From Streptococcus pseudopneumoniae ATCC BAA-960 = CCUG 49455 (lineage in GTDB: Bacteria; Bacillota; Bacilli; Lactobacillales; Streptococcaceae): DNA of 30,959 nt. The first letter of the stretch is position 1. Every line of letters begins with the position of its first letter. The notes below the pieces were generated by a model. The model saw nothing but the letters and a program-made list of their open reading frames with translations. It made no database searches and was not told the DNA's origin. A program made the position numbers and the translations under genes. The stretch lies in assembly GCF_002087075.1 (NCBI RefSeq), contig NZ_MWSM01000060.1, positions 1 through 30,959 on the forward strand, written 5' to 3'. This document shows positions 15,901-23,215 of this stretch, in pieces.

Positions 15901-16001
15901 TGACAGCAGCTGGAATCGAACCAACTGGTCTAGCAGTAAAACGCACGTTTGGTAAAAGTTTCAAGGAGACCCAAACAACCTGCTAACCTGTCCTTACTGT
16001 C
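15901..16001 (-). ncRNA. tRNA-like element 1 with extended arm
   Basis: A seven-pair acceptor GACAGTA/TGCTGTC (16001-15995 with 15908-15902) is followed by a single A. A T arm GTTGG-TTCGATT-CCAGC (15925-15909) abuts the acceptor exactly as in tRNA. Instead of a normal D and anticodon arm there is a long arm GGTTAGCAG / CTGCTAGACC (one bulged G). This arm contains a second stem, GTTTGG/CCAAAC. The layout recalls the tRNA-like domain of tmRNA rather than a canonical tRNA. Length (100 nt) and the lack of a seven-base anticodon loop argue against a working tRNA. Confidence 0.6.
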
Positions 16002-16023
16002 TAAGAGGCCGAAACCTCGGAAA

Positions 16024-16052
16024 AATATAATAAATTATAAAGGAGACGTCAA
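16024..16052 (-). promoter_or_regulatory. Leftward promoter upstream of the late operon
   Basis: TTGACG (16052-16047), a 17-nt spacer and TATATT (16029-16024) form a near-consensus promoter. Transcripts would start at about 16017 and run through the tRNA-like elements into the terminase genes. It lies about 60 nt after the ArpU stop. Confidence 0.7.
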
Positions 16053-16110
16053 TTGACCTATCACTTGACAATACTATTCTACCATGTAAAATAAACCATT
16101 TCCTAGCAAT

Positions 16111-16557
16111 TTACTTGCAAATATCTCCCAAAATTTTACGATAGACAATCAACTTACCTTTTCGATAGGCTTCCGCAAATTCCAAAGCACCTCTACTAAG
16201 CATGCGATAGAACTCACTTTCAGAATAGCCTAAGTCCATATAGATAGCCTTGTCTGATAATTGGATTTTCATATCCATGTACTTCTTTGCTATAACCTGC
16301 CGAACGTATGGATCCATAATGCAGTTCACAGCTCTCTCAATTTCCAAAACCTCTGCCTCTGCATCCACATGTTCGATAACCATATTCTCAGTGGCTGTGT
16401 TCTTACCAGTAAACGTCTTTGGTTCAAATGAGTAGGTCGTTGTAATTTTAGGCAAATACTCAGCGCCTGCCATTCGGACATACGAGCGATAACTCTCTAG
16501 AACGTCATATACATTTTTTTTGGTAAATTGCACGTCAACGCTTTTTAATAACCTCAC
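16111..16557 (-). CDS. ArpU-family late transcription regulator
   Basis: This is a 148-residue protein. The start is GTG 16557 because AAAGGAG lies 7 nt upstream; the overlapping ATG at 16561 is closed after two codons. The C-terminal half has a sigma-like region: Y-V-R-Q-V-I-A-K-K-Y-M, then D-K-A-I-Y-M-D-L-G-Y-S-E-S-E-F-Y-R. This is typical of ArpU/RinA-like activators of phage late genes. It is the last gene before the packaging module and probably acts on the promoter about 60 nt further on. Confidence 0.88.
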   Translation of the reverse strand: MRLLKSVDVQFTKKNVYDVLESYRSYVRMAGAEYLPKITTTYSFEPKTFTGKNTATENMVIEHVDAEAEVLEIERAVNCIMDPYVRQVIAKKYMDMKIQLSDKAIYMDLGYSESEFYRMLSRGALEFAEAYRKGKLIVYRKILGDICK

Positions 16558-16575
16558 AACATCGCTCCTTTATGA

Positions 16576-16629
16576 TATAATATTTTTAGCGAACATATCA
16601 CAAAGGAGTCAGCTGTGCTGGCTTTTTTC
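16576..16629 (+). promoter_or_regulatory. Short rightward promoter-terminator unit (about 42-nt RNA)
   Basis: An extended -10 TGATATAAT (TATAAT 16576-16581) is followed about 25 nt later by a hairpin AGTCAGC-TGT-GCTGGCT and a T-run (16607-16629). No start codon lies between them, although AAAGGAG is present. It lies head to head with the ArpU gene. The hairpin may simply shield the toxin-antitoxin promoter. Confidence 0.5.
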
Positions 16630-16668
16630 TTGCTTTGCTCCGTTTTTAGGTGTATACTGTATGTATAC
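16630..16668 (+). promoter_or_regulatory. Toxin-antitoxin promoter with palindromic operator
   Basis: TTGCTT (16630-16635), a 17-nt spacer and TATACT (16653-16658) drive the antitoxin gene. An inverted repeat GTATAC-TGTAT-GTATAC (16652-16668) covers the -10, a good candidate site for autorepression by the antitoxin. Confidence 0.7.
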
Positions 16669-16686
16669 TAAATAAAGGAGAAACAA

Positions 16687-16902
16687 ATGAATACTGTTAA
16701 AACTCGTAAGGTTGGGAACTCTGTCACTGTGACCATTCCGAAAACACTCAATGTTCCAGAAGGTCAGGAAATGTTTGTCTACAAGGGTGTAGATAATGTC
16801 ATTGTCCTAGCTCCAAAAATTCCAGACCCATTTAATGGAGATGCAGACCTACGCATGGAAGATGACTTTGAGGGGGTAAGATTCCTTGACAGCGAAATAT
16901 GA
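16687..16902 (+). CDS. AbrB/MazE-type antitoxin
   Basis: This 71-residue protein begins MNTVKTRKVGNSVTVTIPKT, the swapped-hairpin AbrB fold used by MazE-like antitoxins for DNA binding. The acidic C-terminus (FNGDADLRMEDDFEGVRFLD) would wrap the toxin. GGAG lies 9 nt upstream of the ATG. Its stop overlaps the toxin start by 17 nt, so the pair is coupled. It probably represses its own promoter through the GTATAC palindrome. Confidence 0.9.
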   Translation: MNTVKTRKVGNSVTVTIPKTLNVPEGQEMFVYKGVDNVIVLAPKIPDPFNGDADLRMEDDFEGVRFLDSEI

Positions 16903-17239
16903 TTACATTCCAGAAAAACAGGACATCATCTGGATTGACTTTGACCCGTCTGTTGGACGTGAGATTCAGAAACGCCGTCCTGCTATTGTCGTCTCGCGTA
17001 GAGAATATTCGGAGCGGACGGGATTTGTTGCTGTATGCCCTATTACACACGGTCAAAGCAGACTAGAAGAACAAGGCCTGCTCGTTCCTGTGCGTTCCAA
17101 TAAGGTAGATGGCTCTGTCAATCCACTCCAACTCTATACTTTTGACTTTAGAGAGCGAAAGGCTCAAAAAATCACAACCATGGATACAACCAGTTTTCAG
17201 AAGGTTGTCCAACTCTACAACTTCATCTTTGAAGCCTAG
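16886..17239 (+). CDS. MazF/PemK-type mRNA interferase toxin
   Basis: This 117-residue protein has P-E-K-Q-D-I-I-W-I-D-F-D-P-S-V-G-R-E-I-Q-K-R-R-P, then A-I-V-V-S, C-P-I-T-H, and a C-terminal Q-K-V-V-Q-L-Y-N-F-I. These are characteristic of MazF endoribonucleases that cut mRNA at short motifs. The start is a rare TTG at 16886 inside the antitoxin gene, selected by GAGGGGG 9 nt upstream; no in-frame ATG exists near it. The weak start would keep toxin below antitoxin. A terminator follows directly. Confidence 0.92.
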   Translation: MTAKYDYIPEKQDIIWIDFDPSVGREIQKRRPAIVVSRREYSERTGFVAVCPITHGQSRLEEQGLLVPVRSNKVDGSVNPLQLYTFDFRERKAQKITTMDTTSFQKVVQLYNFIFEA

Positions 17240-17261
17240 TCCTTATGGATTGGGCTTTTTT
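17233..17261 (+). terminator. Terminator of the toxin-antitoxin operon
   Basis: AGCCTAGTCC-TTAT-GGATTGGGCT (ten pairs, two wobbles) is followed by TTTTTT. It begins inside the toxin's last codons and reaches the stop of the convergent DUF3310 gene. Confidence 0.88.
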
Positions 17262-17496
17262 AGTTCTTCTCTAATTCCTCAATCAACCAATCAAGGTTCT
17301 TACGTGCTTTCTTCAGGTCTTCCAGACCGTTTTTCTTTTGAAACCGTAGCATATACTTGATTGCGTTGCCCCAAAAGAAAGCAGACGCTCCGGAAAGGCT
17401 CCCAACGAAGTTATGCACAACATCGATAGCCTCAAGACCGTTTGCACCTTGGTAGTGGCTTGGTTTGTTTATATTGTCAATTATTTCTGGGTTCAT
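17260..17496 (-). CDS. DUF3310 protein
   Basis: This 78-residue protein contains N-K-P-S-H-Y-Q-G, then E-A-I-D-V, then F-W-G-N-A-I-K-Y-M-L-R-F, then K-A-R-K-N-L-D-W-L-I. That is the DUF3310 (SaV-like) signature. It is common in early regions of Gram-positive phages. It has been linked to nucleotide kinase-type genes in some phages, but its activity is unknown here. It overlaps the YopX stop by 4 nt. Confidence 0.88.
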   Translation of the reverse strand: MNPEIIDNINKPSHYQGANGLEAIDVVHNFVGSLSGASAFFWGNAIKYMLRFQKKNGLEDLKKARKNLDWLIEELEKN

Positions 17497-17915
17497 TCCT
17501 TATCCTCCAAAAGTTCTGGGTTTTCGTAGATATTGCCAATGACTTCATAATTCTTGCGAATATCTTCATAGTCCATAGCTTGAAACCATTCATCATCATA
17601 ACTAGAATTAAGGTGAAACCCGATATTTTTTATTTTATATCCAAAATCTTCCTCATAAATCCATTTACCAAATTTGACTACGCTGGGCATTCCACTATTC
17701 CTAGAAACCACATCCTCCTCGAAAATCTCCACCCCGTTCTTATCCTTGAGTCCTGTTGATTGCATGAGGATCAATTCTGACTTTTCGATAGGAATAAGAA
17801 GTTTGGAGTCCGATGTTGGTTTTTCCATGTTGCAAATCAAGCCGTTATCTGTGATAAAAAAATGTTCTACGAATTTCTTTTCTACGCTATCCCACACTCT
17901 AAATTTTGGTGTCAT
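17493..17915 (-). CDS. YopX family protein
   Basis: This 140-residue protein begins M-T-P-K-F-R-V-W-D, has L-M-Q-S-T-G-L-K-D-K-N-G-V-E-I-F-E-x-D-V-V, and ends E-V-I-G-N-I-Y-E-N-P-E-L-L. These are signature blocks of the YopX fold, widespread in phages. Its function is unknown. It overlaps both neighbours by 4 nt. Confidence 0.93.
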   Translation of the reverse strand: MTPKFRVWDSVEKKFVEHFFITDNGLICNMEKPTSDSKLLIPIEKSELILMQSTGLKDKNGVEIFEEDVVSRNSGMPSVVKFGKWIYEEDFGYKIKNIGFHLNSSYDDEWFQAMDYEDIRKNYEVIGNIYENPELLEDKE

Positions 17916-18403
17916 GCCAAATCCTCCTCCTTCACAAAGCTGCCATCAATCCAACGCCCCTTGCGATCTTTGATTTCTTGGTATGCCAGTTCAAAACACT
18001 CTTCAAAATCATAACCTAGCGACTTGCTGATTGATTTTAGATGACCAATCAATAGAGTCAATGATTTTATACGTAAGGTCATAAGTTTCAGATGTTGTTC
18101 TGTTTGAATGTTGCTAATACATGTATTTGCGTACGCGAATGATGTCATAATATCGTTCTTTCTAACATTCTTCGACTCTTCAAAAATACTATCCAAATCC
18201 ACTTTGCTCAACAATCCCAGACCGACAATCACGACTGCGCAATCTCCAATGCTATCCTTGGTCAGCTTCTCATTCTTCTTGAGATAGCCTGCGCACAACT
18301 CACCGAACTCTTCGCTAAGTTTTAATGACTGCTTGTCTAGTCGTCCACCGTTTTCTAAATCACGGTCAATAAACCATTGTTTGACTTTTTCTAGTATGTT
18401 CAT
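17912..18403 (-). CDS. MazG-like nucleotide pyrophosphohydrolase
   Basis: This 163-residue helical protein has K-L-S-E-E-F-G-E-L, then S-I-G-D-C-A-V-V, and a C-terminal A-Y-Q-E-I-K-D-R-K-G-R. The E-E-x-x-E and later D residues fit the metal-binding helices of MazG-type NTP pyrophosphohydrolases. Phages may use them to adjust (p)ppGpp or non-standard dNTP pools. It overlaps its neighbours by 4 nt. Confidence 0.85.
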   Translation of the reverse strand: MNILEKVKQWFIDRDLENGGRLDKQSLKLSEEFGELCAGYLKKNEKLTKDSIGDCAVVIVGLGLLSKVDLDSIFEESKNVRKNDIMTSFAYANTCISNIQTEQHLKLMTLRIKSLTLLIGHLKSISKSLGYDFEECFELAYQEIKDRKGRWIDGSFVKEEDLA

Positions 18404-18660
18404 AGTAGTACCTCATCCCCTACTCTAATCTTCTCATACACGTCCTTAGTAACTACGAAAATGCCGTAGTCACGAATAGTAAGCGTGTATAACTTGCCGT
18501 GCCGCCCCTTCTCGACGACCTTACCAAAAATCTCAGCGCCTGCGTTATCCGCCTTATAGATAACCAGCGGCTTCTTCTCTTCCAAATCTCGAATCCTGTC
18601 CATCTGCCAGATGTTTAGTCCAGCAGATACCAGAATCCAGATTGCTATGAATCGTTTCAA
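18400..18660 (-). CDS. DUF1372-like small membrane-anchored protein
   Basis: This 86-residue protein has an N-terminal hydrophobic segment (FIAIWILVSAGLNIW, residues 3-17), then a beta domain with V-I-Y-K-A-D-N-A-G-A-E and Y-T-L-T-I-R-D-Y-G. The pattern matches DUF1372 proteins of streptococcal phages. It is probably anchored in or exported through the membrane; its function is unknown. Confidence 0.8.
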   Translation of the reverse strand: MKRFIAIWILVSAGLNIWQMDRIRDLEEKKPLVIYKADNAGAEIFGKVVEKGRHGKLYTLTIRDYGIFVVTKDVYEKIRVGDEVLL

Positions 18661-19133
18661 TCTGTGACCTCCTCAAATTTCATAAACGTCATCCAATGCG
18701 TAGTACCTCTTTGTTGTCCAAACAATGGTTTAAAAGGTACAGATTTAAGAACCTCTTTAACGTTGATTTGACAATCAGACCATTTAAAAACTAGAGTACC
18801 TCCAACTTTTAGAACTCTCATGCATTCTTCAAAACCCTTGGCTAAATCTTCCGGCCAGGTAACTTTATCCAGCTCGCCATATTGTGATCGCATAATTGAG
18901 TTTTGACCTACCCATTTCAAATGTGGCGGATCGAATACTACTAGATTAAATGTTTCATCATCGAATGGCATATCACGAAAATCTCCGACAACGTCAGGGT
19001 TTACGTTTACCTTTTTCCCATGTATTTCAAATTTTTCTTGTCTGATGTCCATGAAAGTTGTATGACTCTCATTTTTATCAAACCAAAACATACGACTGCC
19101 ACAACAAGCGTCTAGTATTCGTATATCTCCCAT
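18657..19133 (-). CDS. SAM-dependent methyltransferase-like protein
   Basis: This is a 158-residue Rossmann-type protein. A motif I-like start reads I-L-D-A-C-C-G-S, there is a later acidic D-M-P-F-D-D-E, and a catalytic-type tetrapeptide D-P-P-H replaces the usual D-P-P-Y/W of amino-methyltransferases. G-G-T-L-V-F-K-W follows as motif VI. It could methylate phage DNA to escape restriction. No target recognition domain is seen. Motif I deviates from the usual G-x-G, so activity is not certain. Confidence 0.78.
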   Translation of the reverse strand: MGDIRILDACCGSRMFWFDKNESHTTFMDIRQEKFEIHGKKVNVNPDVVGDFRDMPFDDETFNLVVFDPPHLKWVGQNSIMRSQYGELDKVTWPEDLAKGFEECMRVLKVGGTLVFKWSDCQINVKEVLKSVPFKPLFGQQRGTTHWMTFMKFEEVTD

Positions 19134-19615
19134 TATTCCACCTCCTCAACTTCAACACCCTCACAATCGAACACCCAGCCGAAACCAGCTTCTTCAAGTT
19201 CTTTGCGGGTGAATTTATAATTTCCAGTAATTATATTTTGGTTAAAATAAAGAACCTTCCCTGATTGCGTTTTAGTCAAAGGTTGCCCATTATTCAGACT
19301 AACAATATACCGCTTCTCTTCCTCGACCTCGTAGCCGTCAAGCCATGCACGAGCAACTAAATCAAATGGTCTTTCTTGCATAAACCATTTCCTAACTTCA
19401 TCGTTCGTGAAATCAAATTCGAATAATTCTGCCACTTTACAAGCTTTTCTAGCTTCCTCAATCCATTCAGCCACAAACTTCTTAACTTTGACTGGTTGCG
19501 GTTTATCTAGTTGTTCCAAGTCTTGCAGAAAAATTTGACGAGCTAGTTCTGCTCCTTCAGCATTCCATACACCCTCAAGTTTTTTATATTTCTCAATTAA
19601 TCGCTGTACTTTCAT
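19133..19615 (-). CDS. DUF1642 protein
   Basis: This 160-residue protein has A-E-W-I-E-E-A-R-K, then R-A-W-L-D-G-Y-E-V-E-E-E-K-R-Y, then T-R-K-E-L-E-E-A-G-F-G-W-V-F. These are the standard blocks of DUF1642, found in lactococcal and streptococcal phages. The first 40 residues are charged helices. Function unknown. It shares one base with the methyltransferase gene. Confidence 0.92.
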   Translation of the reverse strand: MKVQRLIEKYKKLEGVWNAEGAELARQIFLQDLEQLDKPQPVKVKKFVAEWIEEARKACKVAELFEFDFTNDEVRKWFMQERPFDLVARAWLDGYEVEEEKRYIVSLNNGQPLTKTQSGKVLYFNQNIITGNYKFTRKELEEAGFGWVFDCEGVEVEEVE

Positions 19616-19796
19616 CTTCCAACTCCTCCACTTTTTTCCTCAATTCTTTATTCTTTTTCTTCAACAAATCGCGCTCCAGCGCTCTAATCCGTCTCTTGCG
19701 TGCATCGCACGGTTTCGAATACTCGATTATCTTCTCTTCATTTTGCTCAATTGTGCGTTTCAGTCCTTCGATTACTACCTGTTTATCGTACTTCAT
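19593..19796 (-). CDS. Small coiled-coil early protein
   Basis: This is a 67-residue, strongly charged protein (MKYDKQVVIEGLKRTIEQNE) with a long C-terminal coiled coil (ALERDLLKKKNKELRKKVEE). It overlaps the DUF1642 start by 23 nt and the upstream gene by 14 nt. I do not recognise the family. Confidence 0.75.
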   Translation of the reverse strand: MKYDKQVVIEGLKRTIEQNEEKIIEYSKPCDARKRRIRALERDLLKKKNKELRKKVEELEDESTAIN

Positions 19797-19950
19797 CGTC
19801 TAAAAATCTTTCAATAGCTTCTCTATAGGAGACTTCCACCATACCGTCTAAGTCGTTCAGGGCTTCAATATAGTCTGGACGCCCTTGCCCATACTGCTTT
19901 TTCAAAAACTCAACAAAGAGATGAATTTCCTGATAGGTTACTCCAATCAT
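19783..19950 (-). CDS. Small early protein, 55 residues, unknown
   Basis: The start is ATG 19950, with TAGGAGGATAG upstream; the product is M-I-G-V-T-Y-Q-E-I-H-L-F-V-E-F-L-K-K-Q-Y, ending F-L-D-D-E-V-R. The stop overlaps the next gene by 14 nt. Strong ribosome site, tight coupling and no alternative ORF support it. It is helical and acidic; function unknown. Confidence 0.75.
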   Translation of the reverse strand: MIGVTYQEIHLFVEFLKKQYGQGRPDYIEALNDLDGMVEVSYREAIERFLDDEVR

Positions 19951-19965
19951 ATTTCTATCCTCCTA

Positions 19966-20391
19966 TCAAATCCCATCAACTATCCTCTGCAATATCTCGT
20001 GATATTCGTAAATCTCCAGCTCAATCCTATAATTCTTATTTCCGGACTTGCCACCGTGCATGAACTCAGTCGATACTATCACGTTGTAATTATCATCTGT
20101 CCAAATCTTAGCGTCCGTCAAACCATCAAACAAAGCCTTGCTTGTGGGCGACCAGTTCGGTGGGTCATACTTCCGATTTGTCGGAGGATATATCCGAACC
20201 TTAACCTTGCAAGGTTTGTCCTCGCTGTAAGGTAAGCCAAAGTAATCTCTCAGTACATTCTTGCCCTCGTATTCGGCTAACTGCCGTAAGAACTTAGTTG
20301 TTTTAGCCTTTTGATGAAAGTGCGGTCTATCATTTGAGTTAATCATCTGCTTCCTGTTCAACTCAAATTTAAGAATCAATCTCTCCTGCAT
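19966..20391 (-). CDS. rusA: RusA-family Holliday junction resolvase
   Basis: This 141-residue protein has K-V-R-I-Y-P-P-T-N-R-K-Y-D-P-P-N-W, then S-K-A-L-F-D-G-L-T-D-A-K-I-W-T-D-D-N-Y. The D-x-x-N, K and D-D residues fit the RusA metal-binding site. It would resolve branched DNA made during phage replication and recombination, working with the nearby SSB and ERF proteins. It overlaps the upstream regulator gene by 23 nt. Confidence 0.92.
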   Translation of the reverse strand: MQERLILKFELNRKQMINSNDRPHFHQKAKTTKFLRQLAEYEGKNVLRDYFGLPYSEDKPCKVKVRIYPPTNRKYDPPNWSPTSKALFDGLTDAKIWTDDNYNVIVSTEFMHGGKSGNKNYRIELEIYEYHEILQRIVDGI

Positions 20392-20731
20392 TCAACCTCC
20401 CTAGCCATCTAGCTTTTTCCACGCTTGCTATTGCAAGAATGTCATTAGCTAAATCAAAAGCTGTGTACCAATCCAGAACTCCTAACAAGTCCTTGTGCTC
20501 CTTTAATTCATCAACTAAGCTTTTCAGTCGTTCCAATGGGTTGCTTTCATACCCCAACAGATATCCAACGCTTACGCCGAAGTAGTCAGCAAGTTGTTGG
20601 GCTTTTTCTGGTTTGATTTGGCTTTCTCCGTTTTCCCAGCGTGATAGAGTCTTTTCTGATATGCTCATTTCTTTTGCTATTTCCTTTTGAGATAGCTTTT
20701 TTTCTTGTCTTAATTCTTTTAGTCTATTCAT
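20369..20731 (-). CDS. XRE-family regulator in the early operon
   Basis: Residues 1-55 form a classic helix-turn-helix (MNRLKELRQEKKLSQKEIAK, then S-E-K-T-L-S-R-W-E-N-G), followed by V-S-V-G-Y-L-L-G-Y and a 55-residue helical C-terminus. Position in the middle of the replication block argues against a primary lysogeny switch role. It follows the SSB stop by 12 nt. Confidence 0.88.
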   Translation of the reverse strand: MNRLKELRQEKKLSQKEIAKEMSISEKTLSRWENGESQIKPEKAQQLADYFGVSVGYLLGYESNPLERLKSLVDELKEHKDLLGVLDWYTAFDLANDILAIASVEKARWLGRLNAGEIDS

Positions 20732-20743
20732 AGAAACACCTAT

Positions 20744-21166
20744 TTAAAATGGCAAATCATCATCCGAAATATCCATCGGATTTGAATTTCTCGCAAAATT
20801 AGGTGCTTGCTGGTCGTGGTTATCAACTACTGGTTGACTACCATCTTTCTTAAATTCCATCAGCTGGAAATTCTCAGCAACCACTTCTGTCACATAGACA
20901 CGTTGTCCTTGTTGGTTATCATAAGTCCGAGTCTGAATGCGTCCAGTGATTCCAATCAAAGCGCCTTTCTTAGCCCAGTTAGCAAGATTTTCAGCCTGCT
21001 TGCGCCACATAACGCAATTGATAAAATCAGCTTCACGCTCTCCATTCTCGCTTTTAAATGTGCGATTTACTGCAAGAGTAAACGTAGCAACCGCAATATT
21101 GGATTGCGTATATTTTAGATCGGCATCTCTTGTAAGCCGCCCTACTAAAACAACGTTATTTATCAT
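20744..21166 (-). CDS. ssb: Single-stranded DNA-binding protein
   Basis: This 140-residue protein begins [20 protein letters not shown], the OB-fold signature of bacterial SSB, with [11 protein letters not shown] and the acidic C-terminal tip D-D-D-L-P-F used for partner binding. It is shorter than host SSB (about 160-170) because the linker is reduced. It belongs with ERF and RusA. Confidence 0.97.
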   Translation of the reverse strand: MINNVVLVGRLTRDADLKYTQSNIAVATFTLAVNRTFKSENGEREADFINCVMWRKQAENLANWAKKGALIGITGRIQTRTYDNQQGQRVYVTEVVAENFQLMEFKKDGSQPVVDNHDQQAPNFARNSNPMDISDDDLPF

Positions 21167-21332
21167 TTTGCACCTCCTCTACTTCTGATACCTTGATTTC
21201 ATTTGAACCAAACTTTAATAAGCTGGTATATCGTTTCACAAACTCAATAGCGGCCATAAATGAATTTTCTGCATTGATTTCTGACCCCAAATCAAGATCT
21301 GCAATTTTACCGCTGACATAAAAACATCTCAT
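21156..21332 (-). CDS. Small early protein, 58 residues, unknown
   Basis: The start is ATG 21332 ([20 protein letters not shown]) with AAGGAG upstream; the stop lies inside the SSB start (11-nt overlap). Two or three beta strands, then a helix ([17 protein letters not shown]). It fills what would otherwise be a gap of nearly 190 bases between SSB and DUF1351. No recognised family. Confidence 0.8.
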   Translation of the reverse strand: MRCFYVSGKIADLDLGSEINAENSFMAAIEFVKRYTSLLKFGSNEIKVSEVEEVQNDK

Positions 21333-21353
21333 AGGTCTGACTCCTTATTCTAC

Positions 21354-22343
21354 TTAATCCTCCAAAGATTCAAAACCGATAAAGTTATCCTCAAAATATT
21401 CTTGTGTATTTTCCCACTGTTCTAAACCACCATGCAATGTCAAACGCAAGTCAATTGTTAAAGGCTCGCTAGGTTCAAATTTTGCCACCTCTCGCGCATT
21501 ATTTTGAGGTTCTGGTGTAATTATACCCTGCTCCAAAATCTCGCCTGTTTCAGCATCGTAAGCCTTGATATGCGCATTTGCATTTTCTTTGGCCAATTGT
21601 TCAATCTCTGCAAGTCGTTCAGCTTCTGCTTTTTCTTGAGCCTCTTTCTGCTCTTTGCGTGCAATCTCAGCATCACGATCAGTTTTCATCATCTTGAAAA
21701 CACCAACAAGGCTCTTACCATCTTCAAGATGTCTGATATAGCTATCAGCTGGCAAATCGTACTCTTGAGCTTGCTCTTGGATAGCTTGCTTGTTGGCCTT
21801 ATATTCTTCCAGGGCATCAAATTCTGAAAGCACTAAGGCATCCATTTCATCAAGTGTTGTCTTTTTCAGTTCGTACTTACCTGTTTTAAAATATTTCTTG
21901 AGGCTGTACTCATCGTATTTGTCAGCGAATGTGGATTTTTCAATCCCTGCAACCATACACTTATCCTCAAATATGGCACGCACGACATCCACGCGCATCA
22001 ATCGTTCATGTTCATCAATCACATTAAGTCCTGCTGTGATGTTTGAGATAACATTATCCAATGGCTCAACTGTTTTCTTATACCACTTCTCAAATTCCTT
22101 GTATGGATTATTGATGTTATTTTTGATTTCCTTACGCCGAGTTTCCAACGCCTCTTTTAATTTATTAAGGCGTGTACGCTCATCATAATCAATCTTATAA
22201 GTGGATGCCGTCACCTCATAATCCGTGTACTGTGCAACGATTGCTGCAAGTTGTTTCTCAACGCTATCATAATCAACATTGATTACTGCTGGTTGGAAAT
22301 CTACCTTAATTTCTGTCAAGCTATTAGTTACATCTTTTACCAT
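21354..22343 (-). CDS. DUF1351 protein
   Basis: This 329-residue protein has a first part (residues 1-150) with Y-D-E-R-T-R-L-N-K-L-K-E-A-L-E-x-R-R-K-E-I-K and N-P-Y-K-E-F-E-K-W-Y-K. A long coiled coil follows (about 215-250, RKEQKEAQEKAEAERLAEIE). These match DUF1351, which is regularly encoded next to ERF or RecT annealing proteins in Firmicutes phages. It may take the exonuclease or partner role in the recombination pair, but no catalytic motif is visible. Confidence 0.88.
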   Translation of the reverse strand: MVKDVTNSLTEIKVDFQPAVINVDYDSVEKQLAAIVAQYTDYEVTASTYKIDYDERTRLNKLKEALETRRKEIKNNINNPYKEFEKWYKKTVEPLDNVISNITAGLNVIDEHERLMRVDVVRAIFEDKCMVAGIEKSTFADKYDEYSLKKYFKTGKYELKKTTLDEMDALVLSEFDALEEYKANKQAIQEQAQEYDLPADSYIRHLEDGKSLVGVFKMMKTDRDAEIARKEQKEAQEKAEAERLAEIEQLAKENANAHIKAYDAETGEILEQGIITPEPQNNAREVAKFEPSEPLTIDLRLTLHGGLEQWENTQEYFEDNFIGFESLED

Positions 22344-22346
22344 GTC

Positions 22347-23039
22347 TTATACTCCTTGTTTTTCGTATGCTTTTTGAATTTGTTTAGTGAGATAGTCTAT
22401 CACTATGTTATAGCCATCAACTGGTACTTTGTGGAAATCGTCTATTTGATACTTGTTCAATACAAAATTTGCAACTGTATCAAATGGCGCTCCCTTAATC
22501 GTCGCAATTTCTTCAACGTTCTTGATGATTTCTTGATACTGAATGTTGTCAATGTACCTTACTTGATTTTGTTCTTGGGCTTGCTGATTGTTTGGTTTCT
22601 GTTGCTGATTATTCTGCCCTTGTTCTTGGCTTTCTTCTACTGGATACTCATCAATATCTTTTTCACCAATCGCAAACAACCCCTGTAAGGCATATTTTCG
22701 AGCGTATGAGCTGACTGCGCCTGTCCATTGCGGATCTTGCATTTGTTTAATCTGTCCTTTTTGGGTATTAAATACTGGAACTGGACTCATTTCAGCGTAC
22801 GCTGTTGATTGGTACCTCTCGTCTCTCTCGTCATTAAAAGCTACGGCTGTTGCTTTTACAAAGATTTTTCCAACAAGCTCAACGAGTTCATCAGTTACGA
22901 TTACAGACCAATCGCTTTTTAGCTCTTTGAAAGTTGTATAGATGTCCTCGGCATTTCTAAATGCGTACTTTACATCTTTTGATTTCTTTTTTTCTAATTG
23001 CATTTTTTGTTGCAACTCTGGGAAAGTTAAACTTGCCAT
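22347..23039 (-). CDS. ERF-family single-strand annealing protein
   Basis: This 230-residue protein has the ERF core (residues 1-135): Y-A-F-R-N-A-E-D-I-Y, then Q-W-T-G-A-V-S-S-Y-A-R-K-Y-A-L-Q-G-L-F-A-I. A Gln-rich linker (about 137-165) leads to a helical C-terminal domain. ERF proteins anneal complementary strands in RecA-independent phage recombination. It lies between DUF1351 and small early genes, with RusA and SSB nearby. Confidence 0.93.
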   Translation of the reverse strand: MASLTFPELQQKMQLEKKKSKDVKYAFRNAEDIYTTFKELKSDWSVIVTDELVELVGKIFVKATAVAFNDERDERYQSTAYAEMSPVPVFNTQKGQIKQMQDPQWTGAVSSYARKYALQGLFAIGEKDIDEYPVEESQEQGQNNQQQKPNNQQAQEQNQVRYIDNIQYQEIIKNVEEIATIKGAPFDTVANFVLNKYQIDDFHKVPVDGYNIVIDYLTKQIQKAYEKQGV

Positions 23040-23215
23040 TTCTTTCTACCTTTCGTCTTCTTCAAATTCCAATTTTCACGTTTTAAGTGTCTATTTTCGT
23101 TTTGCAATTTCAAAATAATATCCTGTTGGTCGTTGATGATTTCTCCGAGTTCAATTCCGAGATGCATATATTTAGCTCGCCATTTATCGATTTCTTCGTG
23201 TAGCTCCTGAATCAT
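23027..23215 (-). CDS. Small coiled-coil early protein
   Basis: This 62-residue protein (MIQELHEEIDKWRAKYMHLG) has a leucine- and asparagine-rich coiled coil (DIILKLQNENRHLKRENWNL) and a basic end. Its start overlaps the previous stop by 4 nt (ATGA) and its stop overlaps ERF by 13 nt. Function unknown. Confidence 0.8.
   Translation of the reverse strand: MIQELHEEIDKWRAKYMHLGIELGEIINDQQDIILKLQNENRHLKRENWNLKKTKGRKKWQV

Larger units (their letters stand above)
15622..16110. other. Non-coding, highly structured stretch upstream of the terminase genes
   Basis: No ORF of useful length reads here on either strand. It holds a leftward promoter, two tRNA-like folds and a further helix TGAGTG/CACTCA (15898-15893 with 15846-15841). 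It also holds a hairpin GCAAG/CTTGC just before the small terminase, followed by a T7 run (15653-15647) after a short CACA-TCG-TGTG stem. The packaging start site may also lie here. Confidence 0.7.

Noticed and set aside
15901..16001. Calling a functional tRNA gene
   Set aside because: Acceptor and T arm fit, but length is 100 nt, T8 and a seven-base anticodon loop are absent, and the D arm is not formed. Reported as tRNA-like only.
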